A stretch of 64,000 nt of DNA, taken from assembly GCA_001972305.1 (NCBI GenBank), contig BDDD01000714.1:76874-140873 (forward strand), read 5' to 3'. The notes beneath the pieces were generated by a model. The model saw only the letters and a list, made by a program, of their open reading frames with translations. It was not told the DNA's origin and did no database searches. This document shows, piece after piece, positions 49,361 to 60,367 of this stretch. Within the stretch, counting starts at the first letter, position 1, and every line of letters starts with the position of its first letter. The position numbers and the translations under genes are program-made. This DNA is from Cephalotus follicularis (Eukaryota; Streptophyta; Magnoliopsida; Oxalidales; Cephalotaceae).

Positions 49361-52300
49361 ATGTTAAGTGAATGTTAATGTTTAGTGTAATGTATAATGT
49401 TATATCTGATAAGGTCTAACTAGAGGAAAGTGAAAGAGTGTATGTTCCTCTCCTCTGCCTATTACCTCTAGAGCGCGTATATTGCTCTTCCCCAAGCTGA
49501 GGAGTCCAAGGAACCATGTCTGCCTAAAAATGTAATGTTATTCCATCCCGGCTGCTCTGCCTTTAACGTTTGGAGTGCGTCTACCGCTCCTCCCTAAGTA
49601 GGGGATGCCGAGGAAGAATGAAAATGATTTTTAATGTACTGTAAATGACTGTTATTGATACTGTTAATGTCATGAATGCTTGTACTGTATGGATTGCTTA
49701 TATATTGCATCTCTCATTGCATGCCTGCTACATTGCACTCCACATATTCATGGGTAGTAGTTCCTACACAACCAGTGGTTGCTGACCCATTGCATTGTCA
49801 TGTAATGGGTCAGGTGCAGCTGGAGCTTCGCAGCAAACAGAGGATTGAAGCATTGTGTAAGTCTCCTCCTTCCAGTGGCTGTTCGATGACCCAAGGATAT
49901 TATAATGAGATTGTATTTCTTTTCTGACTTGCCGGGTTGTGGCAGAGCTAGACCTTAAACAGCATTGTATACATTGGATTTTATCCACATAAGTGATGTT
50001 TTATTGGATTTTCGCATGCATTATTATATTGTTAAATGTTTTAATCATTCTGCTAAATTGTTATATACATGATATGGTACTGTTGTAGCGCACCAGGCCT
50101 TGGGAGTTCACCCTTGGGGTTTGGGGCGTTACACGATATGTGAAGCTATATGCTTAAGGCTTCTGTCCTTATAACGTTGACGCCATGAAATAGCGTCAAC
50201 GCCAGGATGTGAGGTGCGAAACTAAGGGTCCTTGCCCGAACGCGTCGCCACCAAGAGATGAGTGTTAACGCGCTTTGTGGAACCTGTTAGCACTAAGAAG
50301 GATGGTCAATGCGTCAACACCTAAGAGTTGACGTCGACGCCTACAACTGTCGGCATAATGAGTTAAAGCACTGACAAAAGATGTGTGAAGGACAAGTGTG
50401 AGACACTTTACCATTTCCCCATGCCTAAACTGACAGAGGGGGACAGAGATGGGACTGATGGGTGTCATGTCGGGAGGTGAGAGAAGAGAGAAAGAGAGGC
50501 GAGGTTCCCATAAAGCACACTCCTTCCTCCTCAAACCTTCAATGCCTACAAAAGAAATAAAGAGAAAGGAAAATAGAGAGAAATAGAAGGAAAACAGTGA
50601 GAAAAGAGAGAAACGGGAGAAAAGAGAAGCCATACCTCTCCATTGTTGAACCTGGAAGCTTTGGAGTTCAAACCAGTTGGAGTCGAGCTTGGATTTGGGG
50701 TCCCTGTGCCAAACTTGGAGCTCAAGAGGAGTGCCATGGGATTGTGATCTTGAAGAGGTGGACTTCGATTCCTAACTTGGAATCCGAGGTAGGGATCATA
50801 TAACTGTAATTTTGAGTTCGGTTATAATAAGAGTCGTTTGGTGAAATGCATGAATGGTGGGTTTGTGGATTGAGTGAATGCTGTGGTTTGTCTTTGAATG
50901 ATAAACTGTTATGGATATCCTGTTTGGAAGCATATGGACTAAGTATTGCACGTATTGTTTTTATCAGACCCATTGTTTTGTGACATGGTTGTGCGTTGCA
51001 ATGGAAGAGACGCTGTTATGGTCTCACATTCGTTGAGGCCTAGAGTGCGCGTCGACGCCTTGGTCTATTATATGAGAGAAACACGCTTAAAGCGTTGACG
51101 CCAAAGTTTCATTACCTTAAAGCGTCGACGCCAAGAGGTAAAGCGCTCATGCCCAAGGATCCTTGCCTTGAAGTGTAACGACTTGCATTGATTTTTGGAT
51201 AAATTAATGTTTGGACCCTGGGGAAAATTTTTCTTTTTCTCCTTGCTTGGGTTCGGTTTTGGACTTGTGGCATAAGGCCCTTTGGACATGTGTTGAGTGA
51301 AGAGTTGGACAAGTGTTGAATGAAGAATGAAGAGATGGAAGATATTTTGTGTGGTGCCTTGGGAGGGTTGTAAAGCTTCTTAAGGAAGTTTTGGTAGTTG
51401 ACTCTGGCTAATGTGAAGGGACAGTGATCATTTCTATCAGTTCACATTGGAATGAGCAGTTGCTAAAGATTTCTTTCCTTTCTTCTTCTTCTCCCTGAAG
51501 CTTCGTTCGTCATCTGAGGTTGGAACTACCCTACCAGTCTACACGTTTAGCAGGTGAGTGTTCTCCTCAGGTTGGTTATGGTGTGAAGCTTCGACAGAAG
51601 AGTAATGGTTTGTGAGACCGAGGAAGAGCTTGGCTCTAGTTCTTGTACATGTGTGTGGTTCATGCATGCTCCTCGGACGTTTGTTGGTTAGTTATAGCTA
51701 AGCTGTGTGATTTTTAATGAGTTATTTGTTATATTTTTATGCTTGGAATAGACTACTGTGGTTGTGTTTATTTGATTTTCAGGTATTATGTCTATTATTG
51801 AGGAATAAGAGAAAATGAAGCTAAAATGCTATTTTTTGAGTCAAAGTGGTTTGAAGTAAAAAATCGGTTCAAAAGTACACCCACTTAAGCGAGAGAAGTC
51901 AAAATTTAAAGCTCAGAAGATATTGAATATTGGGCTCATTTTATTCATAAAATTATCTGGAGCACTTTTCGTTCTTGGGCTAACTCATTTTGAAGATCCG
52001 AAGAAGAGATGTTGCAAGAAAACAAACATTGAAGCATTTGTTGTCAAGCTGCCACGTGTCACCATCAGATTTGCTCTTCCAATTTCAATTTTGCCAAAGC
52101 CTTCATCACACGCCAACATCCACTTACATTCATCAATCCATGCACCATCAATTCTTCAGCCATGCCTTGATGTCCATGCATTCAGCAGTCTTCAATCAGC
52201 CCATGCATGCAATACATAGACTCAAGTCAGCAGCCCACATGTGCAACATGCATCAAGTTTAATTCCATCTGCCAAAAGCCCATGTCATGCAACCAACGTC

Positions 52301-52574
52301 CACGCGTCTTTGATTTATATTTTAGGGCATAAATCGGCTGGTTGTATGCATATATATATACTGCTTAGCAAAGTAGAAAAAAAGGAGAAGGCAATAGAGA
52401 ACACTAGCAGTCGCCGATTTTCTTCTTCGTTTTTTTCTTTCAATTTTTAGTTTAGTTTTTCTTAATGTTTTGTAGCTAGTTTCTTAAGGTTTTTGGGTTA
52501 GAACAAAGCCTATATTGTTATTGTTTCAATTCCATCAATAAAAATCCTTGAATATTTTATTTGTTCTTCAATTT

Positions 52575-52642
52575 TTCTGCCTTCGTACACACTTTGTTTA
52601 TCTGATTAAAATCCACACTCATCTTGTCGGTGAAGCTGAAAG
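52575..52642 (+). repeat. Direct repeat upstream of gag (partner 55283-55350)
   Basis: CTTCG(T/C)ACACACTTTGTTT(A/G)TCTGATTAAAATCCACACTC, continuing through GAAGCTGAAAGTT, occurs at both places about 2.7 kb apart with few differences. Confidence 0.88.
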
Positions 52643-52678
52643 TTACAAAACCAATTCCAAAATCAACAATCACCTGGA

Positions 52679-53382
52679 TTGTTGAACCAAAGGGAAGATA
52701 CATCTAGGATTTCATCATTAGAGAAGAACATTGAGCTTTTTAGGAGCACTATGATGACTAGTCAGCACAACCTAGAAAAGCAAATCTCTCAGCTAGCATC
52801 TGCGGTGCATACAAGAGAAAAAGGGAATATGTCTTCTCAACCCGAACTGAATCCTAGGACGAATATGATTCAGCCCGATCGTATCCAACCACAACCTAAT
52901 CCACAATGCTCATCTTCCTCCGGACCATCCGATCAAGCATTTTCCTTGCGAAGTGGAAGTGAGTACCAACCAGCGGAAAAAACGGAAAATTCGAGCGAGG
53001 AGTTGGTTGAGACATTTGAGAATGAAGAAGCAAAAAATAGTTGGTAGACTCCTTTGCGCAACCAACAAATTTAAATGTGCAAGAAGAAGTTATGGAAGAG
53101 AAAGAAAAAGAGGAAAAGGAACAATTATTGGAAATACCTAAACGTTCATTTGATCCCCCAGTTCCTTTTCCAAAGAGATTAGAGAAAAATAAGAAAGCCT
53201 CCGCAATGGAAAAGATCATCAATACATTTAAACAAGTTCAAATCAATATCCCATTGCTTGAAGCTATTGAGCAGGTTCCCTCTTACGCAAAAGTCCTTAA
53301 AGACTTATGCACGAAAAAGAGGATCCTTCAGACTCCGAAAAAGGATTTCTTGGCAGCCAACATTAGTGCACTGTTTTCGTAA
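52679..53382 (+). pseudogene. gag: gag C-terminal part, frameshifted
   Basis: 52679-53047 (LNQREDTSRISSLEKNIELF; then LEKQISQLASAV) resembles the end of gag in Athila/Tat-type elements. The frame shifts near an A-run at about 53030, and 53041-53382 continues in another frame (PVPFPKRLEKNKK, then FKQVQINIPLLEAIEQVPSY), the typical segment just before protease. It ends in TAA at 53380. The first part of gag is missing. Confidence 0.8.
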
Positions 53383-53388
53383 CCCACG

Positions 53389-54456
53389 ATGCGAAAGTAT
53401 AAAGATCCTGGTTGCCCGACAATCTCTTGTGTTATTGGTAACACCAAAATCGATCATGCCTTGCTCGATTTAGGAGCAAGTGTGAATTTGTTGCCTTCGT
53501 CAGATTTTGAGCAACTAGGTTTAGGAGAGTTGCACTCGACCAATACGACTTTGCAATTAGCTGACAGGTCGGTAAAAGTACCAAAAGGGAAAATTGAGGA
53601 TGTTTTGATAAAGGTTGGTGAGTTTTTCTTTTCTGTCGACTTTGTCGTATTAGATACCCAGCCTGTTGTGAATATAAAAGACCAAATCCCAGTTATCCTT
53701 AGTAGACCATTCTTGGCCACAAGTAATGCATTGATCAATTGCCGAAATGGTCTCATGAAGTTGAGTTTTGGAGAGTCGTCTATGGACTTTAACATTTTTC
53801 GTTTGGGAAAGCATCAATCTGACTTTGATGATGTCTATGTGATTCGCTCGATTCCTGATACCATAGATTCGTATTTTAATATCGACTTTGATTGCAATTT
53901 CAAGAGGGAATTCGAGATAGAGGAAATTAAACAAAAGGATAGATTGATGTGGCTAGAAAACGAGGAAGCATTGGCATGGTTAAAAAGTAAGCTCAATGAG
54001 CCAACATCGGATAGTGAATGGGATCATCTATCCCATTACACACACAAACTCGTTACGTCTGACCAAACATACTTTGACGAAGACTTTGAGAACAACTTCA
54101 TGGAATGCTTGAGAGAGTTCGAGGAATTGGAGGCCACACAAAAGGAGATATTAAGTTGGTTGGACGATGGGGATGTTGATTCAATTTTGGAAGTTCAATG
54201 GGATGATCTGTCCCATTTCACACACAAACTTAGCACGCCATCCCACCCTCACACCATCCTCGAAAATAACTGTTTCTTTACTCAAGATCAATTAGGATGG
54301 AGGGTGTGCACTCGTTGGACCATGTGTGTAATTGGTTGGTTGGCCGTGATTATTCGTGTTTTCTTCATTATTTCTATTGGTGGAGATCTTGTTGGGATTG
54401 TTCTTATATTGTTAAAATTGTTTTCCCATGTGGTATGTTTAAAATTGCTAAGATAA
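53389..54456 (+). CDS. Retropepsin-like protease of Athila/Tat-type element with divergent tail
   Basis: Aspartic protease, which would cut the Gag polyprotein. Seen directly: IGNTKIDHALLDLGASVNLL with active site D-L-G-A (about 53466), where most retropepsins have D-T/S-G. This variant is common in plant Athila/Tat-type elements. Then QLGLGELHSTNTTLQLADRS and PVILSRPFLATSNALINCR. After the protease, about 200 residues are acidic with two repeated units (EWDHLSHYTHKL and QWDDLSHFTHKL). The frame is the same as 53041-53382, with only TAA between, so the true start is upstream. The RT expected next is absent. Confidence 0.82.
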   Translation: MRKYKDPGCPTISCVIGNTKIDHALLDLGASVNLLPSSDFEQLGLGELHSTNTTLQLADRSVKVPKGKIEDVLIKVGEFFFSVDFVVLDTQPVVNIKDQIPVILSRPFLATSNALINCRNGLMKLSFGESSMDFNIFRLGKHQSDFDDVYVIRSIPDTIDSYFNIDFDCNFKREFEIEEIKQKDRLMWLENEEALAWLKSKLNEPTSDSEWDHLSHYTHKLVTSDQTYFDEDFENNFMECLREFEELEATQKEILSWLDDGDVDSILEVQWDDLSHFTHKLSTPSHPHTILENNCFFTQDQLGWRVCTRWTMCVIGWLAVIIRVFFIISIGGDLVGIVLILLKLFSHVVCLKLLR

Positions 54457-57400
54457 GCTTAGGTGATGCATTCAAATGTTTTTGTTCTCTAGATGGTTTC
54501 TATTGGTGGACATCCTTTTGGGATGTCGCTTATATTAGTAAACCTATGCCTTCACGTGGTGTTTTTGAGTTTGTTAAGACAGGTATTGGAGACGCGCGAG
54601 CACTAACATTTTTGGATTTTCAAGCTGCATTGATAGAAGAGGCCATGGACTTTCATGAGCCTCGTTATTTTGAGCCTCCATGATCATATCCGGTAAACCC
54701 TACCCCTTTGTTCTTTATTTTATTGCATTGTTTCTTATATTTTTACTGTTCATGCATATTTCTTTTCTTTAGTTTGTTTTTAGTGCATTGAGGACAATGC
54801 AAGATTTAAGTATGGGGGGTTTAGATCGAAGTTCATTTTAATTTTGAAAGTAGGAATAAGTGTTGATATACTTAGAGATAACAGAAAAACCCCATAGGAG
54901 ATAATAAAATTTTTGTTTTCAAGGAAAAGAAAAGGAATGCATCTCGAGGTAAGAATTTTGTGCGAAAATTAAAATGTTAAATGAATAAAAGACCGATCTT
55001 TATATGTTTTCAAAGTTTCATAAGATTTTATGGAGGAGGAGGATATGGAATTGAGGTTCTTGTATATATGTGTATATATATATGTTCTAAAAAAAAGAAA
55101 AGAAAAAAATATAAAAAAATATAAAAAAAAATCGGTCTTAGTCTGAAGCCTATTTGGTTCGAGTAATTAAACCTGAGGGGTGTTTTACACCTAGTTCCTT
55201 AAAGCCAACTGGTTTGAGATAACTGGTCGAAAGCTCGCTACATGGACCTTATAGAAAGCTTAAAAGGCTAAGACCTATATAAAAATCTTCGCACACACTT
55301 TGTTTGTCTGATTAAAATCCACACTCATCTTGTCGGTGAAGCTGAAAGTTGTCGAATAAATGGAGCTTAATTCAACGGAGTCTACTCATACGATTTGTCG
55401 CTATGAACACACTTCGTATAGACCTAGCATAACTACTCATACGTCTTGTCAGCAATGTCGCACTCCGTATAGACCTAGCTGTCGTTGTTTACCAATGTAT
55501 GATCGTTCAATTAAATGGAATTGTTCAATACAATCTATGGTGAGTTTCTATACCCTAAAACTAATTTTCTATTATATATATTTTTTAGTTTTATTTATTG
55601 CTTTAATTAGTTTTAATTTGCACGTGTTATTTTCTGTTATTTTATTTTAGTCTGTTATTTTATTTTATTTATTTCCTGTCTATTTTCAATTGTTTTATTA
55701 TTTTTGCATAATTAGGAGTAGTTTTTGATAGTTTATCTCAAATTTGGTATACTTCTCCTAGGTTGGATAAATTACAACTAGTTTACGTTTCCCTGCGTTC
55801 GACCCGTTACTGCATGATCCGTGCACTTGCGGCTATAAATTTTAAAACATCACATTCTTTTTACGTGAACACGTATATGAGGGATGTGTACAGTCCTGTA
55901 GCCCATGACCTCGCTGATGGATTTCAGCGGAGCTGTTACTTGTGTTTGCCGAGGTGGTTCCGGCTAGGGAAATGTGTGAGTATGATGTGTGCATGAATGT
56001 GTGGGGTATGTGCATGTGATTTATACAGTACCAGTAGTCCTCTTGTTGATTGTGATCCTAGGAGTCTTGATCATTTTGTTGATCCTTGGATCCTCGGCAT
56101 ATTTATTATAACTTGTTGTTATTATCTTTCCTTGAGGTCAGTCATTGAGTTTGGTAGCTCTGACGTCTCCTCAGACTCTCATTTGTTGTTGATATTTATG
56201 TGCATTTTCACCTCTGCCTTATTCTTGTTGAATAGTGGATATGTGGTGTCCTCGGCCCAGTTGGGGCTTAGCACGTTTGCCTTGTTCTTAGCTCCCAGTG
56301 GTGGTGGGTTGCCCTTGAAGTTCCCTAATCTTACTCACTAGTCAGTTGGACTAATCCCCTCTTAGTTTTATGTGCAGAGGAAGCAGGGTTGTAGAGTTCT
56401 TGAGATCCACTAAGAGAAAGCGTGTTGACAGAGGTAGACATCCGACGCAAGCACCTTAGGATGGATCCTCGGCGTTGCTCGACCCTCATGCATTTTGGGG
56501 CATTCTTGGGGGTTTTTGTATAGATTTTATGATCTTAAGATCTGTAGCCTCTTTTATCATCTATGTATATGAATCTTAGAGAATGAGAGTCCTCGGTATT
56601 TTTGAGGTATTTTTCCAGAGGATCATATATGGTTTACCTGATGTTTTTATATGCTTATATATGTCATGTGATCTTCCTCTGACGGATGTGGATGTTTTTC
56701 TCTAAGTGTGTAGATGTCGAGATGACCAGGGTGTGTGCTTGGGAGTCCTCTGACCTTGCTAGCGGAGTAGGCCTCCTCAGCCCATGCCTTAAATGAGAAC
56801 ATAGGAGATCCTTCTTGGATCTTTAGAGAGCTACTGACACCTTGCCGAGATGCCGAGGAGGGGATGATGAGGTTCATAGACTAGGCAGACCTTAGGTTGA
56901 CCCCTTTCAACTCGGGTTAGTTTGACCTTAGAGTTGAAGTCTGGTGGCGTCCTAGGGTGTTTTGCCCGACCTCCAACCCCTGACCAGCAAAGTTCCTTGA
57001 GATGTTTTGATGTATGAACCCAGGTGGATCTTTTGAGTGCACGGACATCGTGAGATTTTATCTCCTTAGTGTAAGTTGAACGTTTGGAGGACCTAGGGTT
57101 GTTTTCCTCTGCAAGGAGTTTGTCCCCGGGCCTTAGAGTTGATCCCAGGATTAAGGCTTATCTATACGATGTCATTTCCTGTGCTCGGGCATTGCTTTGT
57201 TTTAATGCATTATGGTGTGTGGTTATTTGGAGAGCTTGGTTCTCCTCCGTAGCGTGTTTCCACATCTGCTCCTTTATCCTTGAGTGTTAGGCTTAAATTT
57301 TGGTGTTTTGGTGACCAAGGTTAGGGATCTAGGTGGAGGATCCTTCCTCCTGGCACGGCCGTCCTTCTACGGGGGTGGTCGGGAACGGGGCGTGTCATGA

Positions 57401-58134
57401 AGTGCCGACGCCAAAGAGGCGAGACGTTGACGCCTAAGTGTTTGCCATAGACATTGTGCGCTACTAACGTTAACACCTGGAAGATGTATTGACGCCTAGA
57501 GCGAGTGTTGGCGCCTGTGAGGATTTCCATGCATGTTGACGCATAGGGTAGACGTTGACGCCTAAGAGAGCTGCTATAAACGTTGACGCGTATAGGGTAT
57601 ACATTGACGCCAAAAGAGACTGATTACGTTTTGGAGCACAAGGTGCCGTATACGTTGACGCCTTGAGTTAGGTGTTGACGTCAAAAGGGTTTGTTTGCAT
57701 TTTGAGCATATGCTTTCATATTGCTATTATTTGGTCAAGCTTTCCTTGCCATGTGCCGGTTAGCGTTGATACATGTATGGATTGAATTGAGTAAATGATT
57801 TCTAAAATGTTTTGTCATTTTGTAAAAGTATATGCATGATTTTATTATAAAACATTATTTGATATGAAATATTACGTTTCAACGAATTTGAAACGAGGTT
57901 TCAGGGATTGATACATATTTTGAATAAATATGTTTTGGCAAGTATTTTATGATGCATAAATTACTTGATGATGATTTTGGAAAGAATTTATTATACAAAT
58001 AGCCAAAAGTGTTTATGATTTCAAGCATTTATGAATAAATTAATTACTTGAAGCATAATTGATTGATTTGATTGGATGAGCTTTCCGAGCACCACCGGGA
58101 CGGTTAGCTTACGATCTTTCCCAGCTCGGGAAGA

Positions 58135-58330
58135 GCCGGTTAGCATGATTGGATTGTTGAGCTTTCCTCGCCTTGGACAGTCAGCCTACGTGCCTTCCCC
58201 GCCTTGGACGGTTAGCATTATTTGATTGTGGGATGTTGTTCCTCGCCTTGGACGGTCAGCCTGCGAGCTTTCCTCGCCTTGGATGGTTAGCATCTTTTGA
58301 GTAGTCGAGCTTTCCTAACCTTGTACCGGT
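58135..58330. repeat. CGCCTTGGACGGTCAGCC repeats
   Basis: About five units of TTCC(T/C)CGCCTTGGACGGTTAGC-like sequence. In the sister family B LTRs the corresponding position holds the GCCAGGAGATGGCG module, so this copy carries a different module. Confidence 0.8.
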
Positions 58331-58940
58331 TAGCCTCGATACATATGGATTGTCTGGTCCTTTGCGACATGACTGATTGGTTGTGTGGTTTAGCCACTTG
58401 GCATGATTGTCGCCTATTGATAGATACATACATATATATATATATATATATTGTGCATTGCATCATGAATGCATTCATTTCATGACATCTGTTATCGTTG
58501 TCCCAAAAGTACCTTTATATTTTCTCCACTTAACCAGGTGATTCGGCTAACCCTATCAATTGCATATTGATGCAGTGGATTGACATCGCTGAGCGTAGGG
58601 AACGAAGTGAAGAGTTTAAGTTGTATTTTCTTTAAGGAAATGTTAATTTGGATATTGTGTAACGGATTATGTATTATCAGAAATTGTTAAAAATGGATTA
58701 ATGTACTTGACTGAATTAGTTCATGCTCCGTTTTGAGGGCAATTAACAATGATAATGTTATATTGTTGCAACATGTAGTATGGGATGCATGTTACGCGTT
58801 TAAATTCAGCTTATGATTTATATGCTTCCGCAATGAAATGATATGATTAGAAAGTTTTAAATTTTTTGTATTTTCATATAAGCTGAATATATGTTGATTG
58901 CCATGACCTCCGAGTCGGATGTTGAGAACGGGGTATGACA

Positions 58941-59078
58941 ATACTTTATACCTTCTTGAGCAACTTCTTGGTGAGCTCTTACTCGCTCAGCCCTAGCAGC
59001 CCTTGCCCTATTTGCCCTTGTACCCATTCCCCTTGAGCTTTCTCCTTCCACAACATTTGGGTGCTTTGTTCTTGCCAT
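58941..59078 (-). pseudogene. Copia additional ORF, N-terminal piece (piece 1)
   Basis: 46 codons from ATG at 59078 (MARTKHPNVVEGESSRGMG, then an Arg/Ala-rich stretch RANRARAARAERVRAHQ, ending AQEGIKY) to the ATACT target copy at 58941-58945. Reading continues in frame into piece 2 at 47149. The ATG is chosen because the sequence upstream (59079-59548) is non-coding and the N-terminus is basic, as in other proteins of this type. The full product would be about 350 residues: basic N-terminus, conserved core, acidic tail. No signal peptide or membrane segment is visible, so it does not look like an envelope protein. Confidence 0.8.
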
Positions 59079-59548
59079 TTTGTTGAGAATCTTGAGTGGA
59101 GAGGATGTTTTGATGTAATGAATGATATGCGATGATGTTTATGAGATGTTTTGTAGTGATTTTCGGTTTGATTTTAGCTCAAAATCGCCAGAGAAAACGT
59201 TTAGAAATTTTAGTGTTTGTAAAATGAGGTAATTGACTGCAATTAACACTGATAAGCGCGACCTAAGCGACGACGCTTTTACCTAAGCGGCCTCACTTTG
59301 TGTAAAAGAAACCCTAAATTCGAAGCGTTAACCGCTGATGCTTATTGATTAAGCGTCGGCGTTTAATCCAGTTTTCTGCGTATATATGATTGATAAAAGA
59401 TTTTCAAAATCCATCCTAAGTTTGAATGCAAGATCATTTTTTCAAAGTTTACCAAATATGATGTATATGATTATAAATGATGCATGAATAATGACATTAT
59501 CATTTAAAAATCAAAATATCAAACAAAAACACATAATCACATAATCAT
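59079..59548 (-). other. Copia spacer between pol and the additional ORF
   Basis: No ORF. 59250-59365 has AAGCGACGACGCTT, AAGCGTTAACCGCTGATGCTT and AAGCGTCGGCGTTTAA, degenerate members of the GCGTCGACGC palindrome family found in the family B gypsy LTRs. The rest is AT-rich. Confidence 0.7.
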
Positions 59549-60367
59549 TTATTTAATATCACATAAACCTAATTCCATTCTAAGTTTAGAGAAAGTTTGT
59601 TCATCAAGGGGTTTAGTGAAAATATCTGCAATTTGATCTTGGGTATGTACAAAAATCAAAGCGACATCTCTTTTTTCTAAGTGATCTTTTATGAAATGAT
59701 TTTTTATGTCCATATGTTTTGTTCTAGAGTGATGTACAGGATTTTTACCTAAACATATAGTGCTACTGTCGTCACATTTTATAGGCACATTGTTAAAGTT
59801 AAAACCATAATCTACAAGTTGTTGTTTCATCCAAATAACTTGTGCACAACAACTTCCATCCGCAATATACTAGGCTTCGGTAGTGGAAAGTGCTACCAAA
59901 TTCTGTTTCTTACTAAACAAAGATATGACCATATTGCCTAGAAATCGGCAAGTGACACTAGTGCTTTTACGATCTACCTTATAACCACCAAAATTGACAT
60001 CCGAGTATGTATTTAAATCAAATGTTTATTCTCGGGGATACCAAAGACCTAAGATAGGTAGATATGCTAAATACTTAAAAATTCATTTCACAGCATGTAA
60101 ATGAAATTCTTTTAGACATGCTTGAAAACGAGCACAAAGACACACGCCGAATAAAATGTCAGGTCTACTAGTGGTAAGACAAAGCAATGAGCCAATCATA
60201 GTTCTATAAAGTTTTTTGTCAACGATTTTACCTTGCTCATCCTTGTCTTACCTTGTAGTTGTGCTCATTGGAGTTTTGTTTTTCTTTACATTTTTCATCC
60301 CAAACATTTTGAGTAGATCTTTGACGTACTTGAATTAGTTGACGAAAATTCCATCCTTGAGTTGTTT
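59549..60367 (-). pseudogene. pol: Ty1/copia pol: end of RT and RNase H (Sirevirus-like), decayed
   Basis: On the minus strand: KYVKDLLKMFGM, MIGSLLCLTTSRPDILFGVC, CARFQACLKEFHLHAVK, DRKSTSVTCRFLGN, KKQNLVALSTTEA, SCCAQVIWMKQQL and the terminal ADIFTKPLDEQTFSKLRMEL. The order and boxes are those of copia RT/RNase H. CARFQ and the QTFSKLR end suggest the Sirevirus group. Five stops interrupt the upstream part, and only the last 93 codons (59830-59549) are open. It is cut at 60367 by the family F LTR, and the rest of pol is not in the window. Confidence 0.88.

Larger units (their letters stand above)
47349..50133 (+). mobile_element. Family C solo LTR, exact CGATA duplication
   Basis: TGTAACACCCGAAATTTTAC to GGGGTTTGGGGCGTTACA, flanked by CGATA (47344-47348 and 50134-50138). 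It is homologous to 7215-9204 but longer because its repeat block is larger (48100-48960). There is no coding interior. Confidence 0.9.
51800..55870 (+). mobile_element. Nested gag-protease-only Ty3/gypsy (Athila/Tat type), boundaries uncertain
   Basis: It encodes gag and protease but no RT or integrase. 54765-54830 has GTGCATTGAGGACAATGCAAG followed by a G run (TATGGGGGG), a combination I associate with non-coding 3' parts of plant Athila/Tat-related elements. 55770-55850 has CTGCGTTCGACCCGTTACTGC, which I associate with their LTRs. I could not find a target duplication or matching LTR pair. 54690-55760 contains no convincing gene. Confidence 0.65.
51174..57397 (+). mobile_element. Family F solo LTR, exact TGAAG duplication, itself interrupted
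   Basis: TGTAACGACTTGCATTG to GGGAACGGGGCGTGTCA, flanked by TGAAG (51169-51173 and 57398-57402). The last about 1.5 kb (from about 55880) matches 61800-63233 in the second family F LTR, for example ACAGTACCAGTAGTCCTC against ACAGGTACCAGTATTCCTC. The region between roughly 51.8 and 55.87 kb has no counterpart there and is a separate nested element. Confidence 0.85.
47155..58940 (+). mobile_element. Family B solo LTR inserted in the copia extra ORF
   Basis: The left end is TCTAATGCCCAAAAATTCC (TG changed to TC) and the right end GAACGGGGTATGACA. Flanks are ATACT at 47150-47154 and 58941-58945. Removing the nested LTRs leaves about 2.77 kb, the same length class as the family B LTR at 42482. 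Own sequence is 47155-47348, 50139-51173 and 57403-58940. The latter two carry the GCGTCGACGCC repeats. No coding sequence belongs to it. Confidence 0.9.
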
